NCBI GenBank assembly: GCA_038321755.1
Contig: JBBQFJ010000122.1
Location: 1 to 10,268, forward strand
Source: JALHSW01 sp038321755
GTDB taxonomy: Bacteria > Actinomycetota > Acidimicrobiia > IMCC26256 > PALSA-555
Length of the DNA stretch: 10,268 nucleotides
Direction: 5' to 3'
Position numbers and translations under genes: made by a program. Numbering within the stretch: position 1 is the stretch's first letter; every line of letters begins with the position of its first letter. Of the stretch, positions 6,037 through 10,268 are shown piece by piece. The notes under the pieces were generated by a model. The model had not been told where the DNA came from. It worked only from the letters and a program-made list of their open reading frames with translations, and made no database searches.

Positions 6037-6878
6037 TTGTTGTTGCGGTTCTTGCGCGGGCCGAACGCACCACCGAGATCCGCGCTCGCGAACGCCCCGG
6101 GAGCCTTCCCGTCGACCGCGAAGCGGTAGAGCGCGATCCGGTAGATGCCGCTCATCGCGGAGACGATCACCGAGACGACCAGGATCCAGATGAGGCCGAT
6201 CGCGCCAAGTCCGATGATCGCCGCGATCTCGTTCGTGGCGACACCGAGTGCGATGAGGACAGCACCAGGGAGGCTGGCGAGCATCGCGAAGATCCCGAAC
6301 CCGGCCTGCGCGGCGAGGTTCTCACCCCACGTCTGCTTCAGCAGCGTGCCCGAGCGCTTCAGCGCGTTCCACGGACCGAGGTCCTCCATCATGATGACGG
6401 GGACGGTGAGGAAGGTGACGATCGCCCACGCCGCGCCGATGAGGCGGACGATGATCTGGCCGACGAAGCCGGCGCGCTCTTCGATCGCCGAGATGATGAC
6501 CGACACCGTCCCCTGGACGATCGCCCACGGGAGGATGCGGTGCAGCTTCCCGTTCGCAGCTTCGAGCCCGCCGATCTGCGACGTCTCCCGTCCCTCCAGC
6601 CGCTCGTTCGCCGCGTGCACCAGCGCGTCGAGGAAGTAGTTCGCGACGAAGGCGAGGACGATGTAGCCGATGACGACGAAGACGTAGCCGATCGCCTGGA
6701 GGCTCTCCTGGCCCTTGGTGGTGTCGACGCCGGTCGTCCACACGAGCGCGGCGAAGACCGCGAACACACCGAGCGAGACGACCCCCGAGAGCACGGGGAA
6801 CCAGGCCAGCGTGCGGTCGGAGCGCAGCACGGACCAGGAGATCTTGAAGTGCTCCCACGTGTTGCGAAGTCGCTGCAT
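6033..6878 (-). CDS. DUF6159-like multi-pass membrane protein
   Basis: A 281-residue membrane protein opening with RLRNTWEHFKISWSVLRSD (an amphipathic start followed by helix 1) as in actinobacterial proteins I associate with DUF6159; no function is known for the family. Predicted membrane segments are at about 25-47, 62-84, 117-131, 143-162, 191-213 and 218-240. The loop ALVHAANERLEGRE follows helix 2, and MMEDLGPWNALKRSGTLLKQTWGENL, between helices 4 and 5, resembles the conserved loop of glycerophosphodiester-phosphodiesterase-associated or YesL-like membrane families. The C-terminus ends in Arg/Asn residues. Start ATG at 6878 is chosen because CATACT lies six bases upstream; an in-frame ATG at 6896 is the alternative. 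It converges on galT with a 4-bp overlap and is divergent from galK. Confidence 0.8.
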   Translation of the reverse strand: MQRLRNTWEHFKISWSVLRSDRTLAWFPVLSGVVSLGVFAVFAALVWTTGVDTTKGQESLQAIGYVFVVIGYIVLAFVANYFLDALVHAANERLEGRETSQIGGLEAANGKLHRILPWAIVQGTVSVIISAIEERAGFVGQIIVRLIGAAWAIVTFLTVPVIMMEDLGPWNALKRSGTLLKQTWGENLAAQAGFGIFAMLASLPGAVLIALGVATNEIAAIIGLGAIGLIWILVVSVIVSAMSGIYRIALYRFAVDGKAPGAFASADLGGAFGPRKNRNNN

Positions 6879-6884
6879 GCAGAG

Positions 6885-6890
6885 AGTATG
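6885..6890 (-). promoter_or_regulatory. Possible leaderless -10 of the DUF6159-like gene
   Basis: On the minus strand CATACT (6890 to 6885) ends six bases before the ATG at 6878. It is the weakest of the leaderless set, since the first T is missing. An overlapping TACTCT would leave only four bases. Confidence 0.4.
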
Positions 6891-6931
6891 GCGCATCTCC
6901 CCGGTTCGGGAGGCTCGGGTCGCGAGGCTCC

Positions 6932-6937
6932 TAGGAT
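6932..6937 (+). promoter_or_regulatory. Leaderless -10 element of galK
   Basis: TAGGAT is followed by seven bases (6938-6944) and the GTG at 6945, the same geometry as at the oxidoreductase gene. Two copies of GAGGCTC (6910-6916 and 6924-6930) lie directly upstream in place of a -35 and might be regulatory. Confidence 0.6.
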
Positions 6938-6944
6938 CCTCCTG

Positions 6945-8021
6945 GTGCGGACGGTCCGGGCGCCCGGGCGCGTCAACCTCATCGGTGACCACACCGACTA
7001 CGCCGAAGGGTTCGTGCTCCCGATGGCCATCGACCGTGCGTGCACGGTCGAGCGCCGGGACCGGCCGGGACACGACGTGCGCGCCCGCTCCGAACAGCTG
7101 CCCGGCGAAGTGGTCGTCGCCGGTGACGGCAGCTCGGATCCGCGCACCACCGAACCGCGGTGGGGTGGGTTCGTCGCCGGCGTCGTGCAGGCCCTCCGAG
7201 CTCGCGGCGCCAGGGTGCCCGCGCTCGACCTCGCGGTCACGTCGACCGTCCCGCCGGGCTCGGGCCTCTCGTCGAGCACGGCCCTCTCGGTGGCGCTCAC
7301 GATGTCGGTTGCCGACGCCGCGGGCCTTCCTCTCGCATCCCGCGATGTCGCACGCGCCGCGCTCGAGGCCGAAGTCCTCGCGACCGGGGTCCCGGGCGGT
7401 CTGATGGATCAGCTGGCGTCAGTCCACGGCGTCGTCGATCACGCACTCCTGATCGACTGTCGGACGCTCATGATCGAACCCATCGCGCTCCCACGCGAGC
7501 TCGCGGTGGTCGTCGTGCACTCCGGGATGCCTCGCGCACTCGCGCGCAGCGCGTACGCGGATCGCCGCGGTGCCACCGAGGATGCCGCCGCTCGCCTCGG
7601 CGTGCCGACGCTGCGCGACGCGAGCCTCGACGACGTGCGGGACGACCCGTTCGCTCGCCACGTCGTCACCGAGAACGCGCGCGTCCTCGCGTTCGCTGCC
7701 GCCCTCCGCGACCACGACCTCGATGCACTGGGACCGCTGCTCCTGGAGAGCCACAAGAGCCTCCGGGACGACTTCCTCGTCTCGACGCCGGCACTGGATC
7801 TCCTGGTGGAGCTGCTCGTGGCGAACGGTGCGACGGGTGCACGGCTCACCGGCGCCGGCTTCGGGGGTTGCGTCGTCGCGCTCGTACAACGGAACCACGC
7901 CGACGACGTCCTCGCCAAGGTGGTGGCTCGCTACCGGGTGGAGACGGCACAGGAAGCATCGGCGCCCCCACCGATCTCGTTCGTCGCCCGAGCGACCGCA
8001 GGAGCCCATTTCATCGAGTGA
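6945..8021 (+). CDS. galK: Galactokinase
   Basis: GHMP-family kinase (EC 2.7.1.6) that phosphorylates alpha-D-galactose at C1, feeding galT. The 358 residues carry the galactokinase signature GRVNLIGDHTDY (residues 8-19), the GHMP ATP loop VPPGSGLSSSTALSVAL, the GGLMDQLASVHG segment with the expected catalytic Asp, and the C-terminal LTGAGFGGCVVAL. One deviation is seen: the signature usually reads GEHTDY, and here the sugar-contacting Glu is Asp15. The GTG start at 6945 is supported by the -10 seven bases upstream and by family alignment. Upstream in-frame sequence runs into the divergent gene and is not conserved. The coding end overlaps the convergent neighbour by 11 bp. A related GHMP sugar kinase cannot be fully excluded, but galT three kilobases away supports galactose. 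Confidence 0.93.
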   Translation: MRTVRAPGRVNLIGDHTDYAEGFVLPMAIDRACTVERRDRPGHDVRARSEQLPGEVVVAGDGSSDPRTTEPRWGGFVAGVVQALRARGARVPALDLAVTSTVPPGSGLSSSTALSVALTMSVADAAGLPLASRDVARAALEAEVLATGVPGGLMDQLASVHGVVDHALLIDCRTLMIEPIALPRELAVVVVHSGMPRALARSAYADRRGATEDAAARLGVPTLRDASLDDVRDDPFARHVVTENARVLAFAAALRDHDLDALGPLLLESHKSLRDDFLVSTPALDLLVELLVANGATGARLTGAGFGGCVVALVQRNHADDVLAKVVARYRVETAQEASAPPPISFVARATAGAHFIE

Positions 8022-8697
8022 GGACCAGCCGCAGTCGCTCGATCGCGGCTGCGGTGCGGCTCCCCCACCAGAACAGGTCGCGGCCGTCAACGAGCAGCAC
8101 CTCGGCACCAGGGACCGCCGCGGTCACCTCATCATGATGGCGCTCGACGAACGCGTACGGCTCGTCCGGGAGCGCCACGAGCTCGGGGGCCGCCCGCGCG
8201 ACGTCGTCGAGCCCGACTTCGGGGTATCGGTCGTCGCTCGCACCGAACGCGATCTGCTCCCACCCCAACCGCGACAACAGCGATGCCCCGTAGGTGTCGC
8301 GCGCCAACGTCATCCACGGGCGGCGCCACACGAACACCACGCACGAGCGACCTTCGGGCGGTCGCACCGGCAGGCGCGGAGGCGGAGGCGCGTCGACTTG
8401 CACCACGGCGGCCAGGTTGGTCACCGCGGATGCGACATCGTCCACCGAGCGGGGCGACATGGAGTGCACGGCGACCCCGGCCGCGACGAGCGCCTCGGCG
8501 TCCTCGCGGCGGTTCTCCTCGTCGTTGACCACCACGACGTCGGGTGCGAGCGCCAGGACGGCATCGACATCAGGGTTCTTCGTCCCGCCGACCGTCGGGA
8601 TGCCCGGCTGCTCGCAGAAGCGCGTGCAGGCAATCGGGCGCACACCGAGCGCGAGGAGCGTCTCGGTCGCCGACGGGACCAGCGAGACGACCCGCAC
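8011..8697 (-). CDS. Helical-backbone metal receptor (BtuF/FecB-like), no signal peptide
   Basis: A 228-residue protein with the fold of cobalamin/iron-siderophore binding proteins (TroA/BtuF superfamily). It opens VVSLVPSATETLLALGV, followed by GGTKNPDVDAVLALAPDVVVV (the typical 'T.NPD.E.I..L.PDLVI' region), then a second lobe with WMTLARDTYGASLLSRLGW, RYPEVGLDDVARAAPELVALPDEPY and GRDLFWWGSR. There is no signal sequence or lipobox, so it should be cytoplasmic, unlike ABC-transporter receptors; cytoplasmic relatives are commonly annotated as cobalamin-binding, but the ligand is unknown. The start is GTG at 8697, six bases after the stop of the PH-domain gene, so the two are one operon. No transporter genes adjoin it. 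Its last 11 bases overlap the end of galK. Confidence 0.87.
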   Translation of the reverse strand: MRVVSLVPSATETLLALGVRPIACTRFCEQPGIPTVGGTKNPDVDAVLALAPDVVVVNDEENRREDAEALVAAGVAVHSMSPRSVDDVASAVTNLAAVVQVDAPPPPRLPVRPPEGRSCVVFVWRRPWMTLARDTYGASLLSRLGWEQIAFGASDDRYPEVGLDDVARAAPELVALPDEPYAFVERHHDEVTAAVPGAEVLLVDGRDLFWWGSRTAAAIERLRLVLTR

Positions 8698-8703
8698 GCC
8701 GCG

Positions 8704-9381
8704 CTACATCTTCTCGAGGAGCTCGCTCTTCTTCTTCTCGAACTCCGCCGGGGTGATGTGACCCTGGTCGCGCAGCTTCGCGAGCGCTTCGATCTGCTCG
8801 GGGACGGTCTGTCCCCCGCCGCCGCTGCCGCCACCCTGCGCCTTCACCGCGTCGGCGACCGCCTTGCCGATCTCGCTCGCACCGCGCCCGGCGTCGCGCG
8901 TCGCGTCGTCTTCCATCTGCCGGTAGATCTCCTGCTGCACACCGTCGGGGTGCCGCACGTTCTCGAACAGCGTCGTGCCCTGGTCGCCGGCGGACTGGAT
9001 CTCGAGGTCACCGGCACCGATCATCCGCTCGAAGAGCCGCTGGTGGAAGTTGAGGTTGTTGATCCGCTCGAGCGGGATCTCCACACCGTGTCGGGCGATC
9101 ACACCGGTGCGGTACACCACGCGCTGATCGGTGACCACGAAGTAGGTGCGCGTCCAGGAGATGAACTTCAGGAGGAGCCAGACCCCCCAGGCGATCGCAA
9201 CGACCCCGACGATCGCGCCCACGACGCTCTGGATCGTGTCGTCAACGATCTGGAACACGATGATCGCGACGATCAGCAGCGGGATGCCCGTGAGGATGTG
9301 CTTGGAGAAGTACCACCAGTGCGGGCGAAGGTCGAGGGCGACGTTCTCGCCGTCGTTGATGAGGTTCTTCGGGTACGGCAT
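8704..9381 (-). CDS. PH domain (bPH_2) membrane protein with C-terminal SHOCT domain
   Basis: A 225-residue membrane protein. After a short N-terminus with LRPHWWYFSKH come two membrane helices (about 28-48 and 53-73), then a bacterial PH-like domain (about 75-148) with YFVVTDQRVVYRTGVIARHG and VEIPLERINNLNFHQRLFERMIG, characteristic of YdbS/DUF304-type proteins. A flexible GGGSGGGG linker (183-190) leads to a SHOCT domain (about 194-225: IEALAKLRDQGHITPAEFEKKK), a short helical module that is thought to mediate oligomerisation. Function in actinobacteria is unknown. The ATG at 9381 is preceded at seven bases by TAGAGT, giving a leaderless mRNA. It heads a two-gene unit with the metal-receptor-like gene. 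Confidence 0.9.
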   Translation of the reverse strand: MPYPKNLINDGENVALDLRPHWWYFSKHILTGIPLLIVAIIVFQIVDDTIQSVVGAIVGVVAIAWGVWLLLKFISWTRTYFVVTDQRVVYRTGVIARHGVEIPLERINNLNFHQRLFERMIGAGDLEIQSAGDQGTTLFENVRHPDGVQQEIYRQMEDDATRDAGRGASEIGKAVADAVKAQGGGSGGGGQTVPEQIEALAKLRDQGHITPAEFEKKKSELLEKM

Positions 9382-9388
9382 GGCGAGG

Positions 9389-9394
9389 ACTCTA
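9389..9394 (-). promoter_or_regulatory. Leaderless -10 element of the PH/SHOCT gene
   Basis: On the minus strand TAGAGT (9394 to 9389) is followed by seven bases and ATG. The inverted repeat ATCCC-GGC-GGGAT at 9402-9414 falls in the -10/-35 spacer and could be an operator; it is short and may be chance. Confidence 0.55.
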
Positions 9395-9532
9395 TTCCCT
9401 CATCCCGGCGGGATCACGGGTCCATTCACCCTCCCATCGCGCCCAACAAGTACAAGCCCTCCGCCGGTGATGGCGATCTCACTCGGGTACCGGGGGTCGC
9501 TCGGTCTCGCACGAAGGGGACCGTAGAGCGGT

Positions 9533-9898
9533 TCAGGCCCAACCGAGCTCGTGGAGCCGGGCGTCGCTCATCCCGAAGTGATGTCCGACCTCGTGCAGCA
9601 CGGTCACCCGCACCTGCGCCGCCAGCTCCGCGCCCGTCCGTGCCCGCTCGCTGATCGTCCCCTGGAAGATCGTGATCCGATCCGGTGCCACCCCCGCGTA
9701 GCTGATCGGATCCCGCTTGGTGAGCGGCACACCCTCGTAGAGCCCGAGCAGCGTGCCGGTGCGACCCGCGAGCTGAGCGCTCGTCGGCCAGTCCTCCACC
9801 ACCACCGCCACGTTGTCCATCTCGGCGGCGAGCGTCAGGGGGATCTCGTCGAGCGCGTCGGCGACGAGGGACTCGAAGTCGTCACGCGACACCTGCAC
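9533..9898 (-). CDS. Zincin-like metallopeptidase family protein
   Basis: A small 121-residue protein of the actinobacterial zincin metallopeptidase family (Zincin_1 type). It has SRDDFESLVADALDEIP at the N-terminus, DNVAVVVEDWP in the middle, LLGLYEGVPLT, DRITIFQG, and the zinc motif VLHEVGHHFGMSD, in which H102, E103 and H106 form HExxH, followed by the conserved GMSDARLHELGW. Substrates are unknown. The GTG at 9898 is taken as the start because the family's N-terminus begins there and TACGGT ends six bases upstream. The open frame could be extended by 82 residues to 10144, but that part is Arg-rich, unconserved and lies antisense to the proposed RNA. A second in-frame GTG two codons downstream (9892) is an alternative. 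Confidence 0.88.
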   Translation of the reverse strand: MQVSRDDFESLVADALDEIPLTLAAEMDNVAVVVEDWPTSAQLAGRTGTLLGLYEGVPLTKRDPISYAGVAPDRITIFQGTISERARTGAELAAQVRVTVLHEVGHHFGMSDARLHELGWA

Positions 9899-9904
9899 GA
9901 CTCG

Positions 9905-9910
9905 ACCGTA
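9905..9910 (-). promoter_or_regulatory. Leaderless -10 element of the metallopeptidase gene
   Basis: On the minus strand TACGGT (9910 to 9905) is separated by six bases from the GTG at 9898. The upstream region is shared, back to back, with the plus-strand promoter at 9931-9958. Confidence 0.55.
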
Positions 9911-9930
9911 ACCCGTTCCGAAAATTCTTC

Positions 9931-9958
9931 TTGACCGCGGGACGAACGGCAGTAGATT
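9931..9958 (+). promoter_or_regulatory. Near-consensus housekeeping promoter, plus strand
   Basis: TTGACC (9931-9936) and TAGATT (9953-9958) with a 16-base spacer match the sigma-70/sigma-A -35 and -10 boxes better than any other promoter here. An A/T-rich run just upstream (9920-9930) could act as an UP element. Transcription would start near 9965. The -35 is the only convincing one in the window, suggesting strong constitutive expression. Confidence 0.7.
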
Positions 9959-10192
9959 CGCACGTGCTGGCGATGTGACGGCAACGGGACCGAGAGCGAC
10001 ACGCTCGATCCTTCCCGCAAGGGGAGGACCGGTGAGGCGCCTTCGGACGACGGAGCCGACGCAGCGTCGGTCGGTGAGCGGGCCTCCCCCTCGGGGGCGG
10101 TTCCGGTCTCCAGGATCGTGGCCGACGAGGTCCGGGCTTCTCACCCGGACCGCGGATGCGGCGGCGGTCGGGCCCGCGAGGGCGCGGCAGTC

Positions 10193-10210
10193 GGTGCGAG
10201 AGGTGCGAGA
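10193..10210 (+). repeat. 9-base tandem repeat in the putative RNA
   Basis: GGTGCGAGA occurs twice in direct succession (10193-10201 and 10202-10210) and is followed by the purine-rich CGAAGAGAAC. The stretch has no obvious pairing partner nearby and may be a single-stranded protein- or RNA-binding segment ahead of the final hairpin. Confidence 0.6.
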
Positions 10211-10220
10211 CGAAGAGAAC

Positions 10221-10267
10221 GGGCCCCGAGGAGTCCGGACGCTTCGGCGTTCGGCTACTCGGGGCCC
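10221..10267 (+). terminator. Very stable terminal hairpin with UUCG loop
   Basis: GGGCCCCGAG (10221-10230) pairs perfectly with CTCGGGGCCC (10258-10267). After a G-A mismatch, AG/CT pairs follow, then a bulged T and CCGGACGC/GCGTTCGG (one G-U pair) closed by a C(UUCG)G loop at 10243-10246, giving 20 pairs. The window ends one base after the stem, so a T tract cannot be judged. It may be an intrinsic terminator of the RNA, an attenuator, or an internal arm. Confidence 0.5.
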
Positions 10268-10268
10268 A

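Larger units (their letters stand above)
9965..10268 (+). ncRNA. Putative structured RNA of unknown class (or long structured 5' leader)
   Basis: This 300-base stretch has no credible ORF on the plus strand but a succession of hairpins when read on it: GAGCG-ACA-CGCTC (9994-10006); an 8-bp stem closed by a GCAA tetraloop (10009-10028); CCGACG-CAG-CGTCGG (10056-10070); a C4/G4 hairpin (10083-10100); GGTCCGGG/CCCGGACC with a 7-nt loop (10129-10151); GCCC-GCGA-GGGC (10172-10183); and a 20-bp hairpin with a UUCG loop at the end. UUCG and GNRA loops are stable only in the plus-strand RNA, matching the promoter's direction. I do not find the universal RNase P, tmRNA, SRP or common riboswitch cores. 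The 3' end may be just outside the window. A leader regulating a gene to the right is the main alternative. Confidence 0.55.

Noticed and set aside
5685..6944. Upstream part of the galK frame
   Set aside because: It crosses galT and the antisense of the DUF6159-like gene; galactokinase similarity begins only at the GTG at 6945.
7570..9654. 694-codon plus-strand frame across galK, the receptor gene and the PH gene
   Set aside because: It runs antisense or out of frame through three recognisable genes and has low-complexity composition.
9899..10144. 82-residue extension of the metallopeptidase
   Set aside because: No conservation expected, Arg-rich, and antisense to the structured RNA; the GTG at 9898 has a promoter hexamer at leaderless spacing.
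9965..10268. RNase P RNA, tmRNA or SRP RNA
   Set aside because: The size and tetraloops suggested RNase P, but the universal GAGGAAAGTCC-type core, the tmRNA ends and the SRP GGAAGG/GCAGCC core are not found; the TCCGGGCTTC at 10131-10140 belongs to a simple hairpin.
1..10268. CRISPR array, transposase, integrase, tRNA or rRNA genes
   Set aside because: No repeat-spacer pattern, no recombinase motifs, and no tRNA-like T-loop (GGTTCGA) sequences were found on either strand.

Overview
The window is about two-thirds G+C. Its gene content points to a high-GC actinobacterium: a GTP-type PEP carboxykinase, an F420-dependent luciferase-like oxidoreductase, an MhuD-like heme monooxygenase, a PAC2-family protein, and many leaderless-looking promoters of the TANNNT type. 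An uncultured or poorly studied lineage such as Acidimicrobiia would fit, but this is inference from family make-up and not a placement. Genes are tightly packed and nearly all have recognisable families.

Left part (1-1392): the C-terminal 339 residues of GTP-dependent PEP carboxykinase (pckG, start outside the window), a short intergenic stretch with a perfect hairpin, and a 78-residue stand-alone Lrp/AsnC ligand-binding domain. A 16-bp tandem repeat sits where this gene converges on ddl. Minus-strand operon (4093 down to 1390): PAC2-family protein, MhuD-like heme monooxygenase, a four-helix membrane protein, and D-Ala-D-Ala ligase. The last three genes are joined by 1-bp stop/start overlaps.

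Middle (4094-8021): a divergent promoter region carrying a 16-bp dyad and two 8-bp direct repeats drives PAC2 leftward and an F420-type oxidoreductase rightward. The oxidoreductase overlaps galT. galT meets a DUF6159-like membrane protein tail to tail in a shared CTAG. A second divergent promoter serves that membrane protein and galK. Two Leloir-pathway genes (galT, galK) are therefore close but in separate transcription units; galE is not in the window.

Right part (8011-10268): a minus-strand pair, a PH-domain/SHOCT membrane protein followed by a signal-less helical-backbone metal-receptor protein, and a small minus-strand zincin metallopeptidase. From 9931 to the end lies a promoter with a near-consensus -35 and -10 on the plus strand. 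It is followed by about 300 bases with no credible ORF and a series of stable hairpins, including UUCG, GCAA and GCGA tetraloops. I read this as a structured RNA (stand-alone or a long leader) of a class I do not recognise. It is the most promising element for something undescribed.

Six of the genes that head transcription units have an ANNNT-type -10 hexamer ending 6-7 nt before the start codon, which suggests leaderless mRNAs. These signals also fixed several start codons (galK, the metallopeptidase, PAC2, the DUF6159-like gene).
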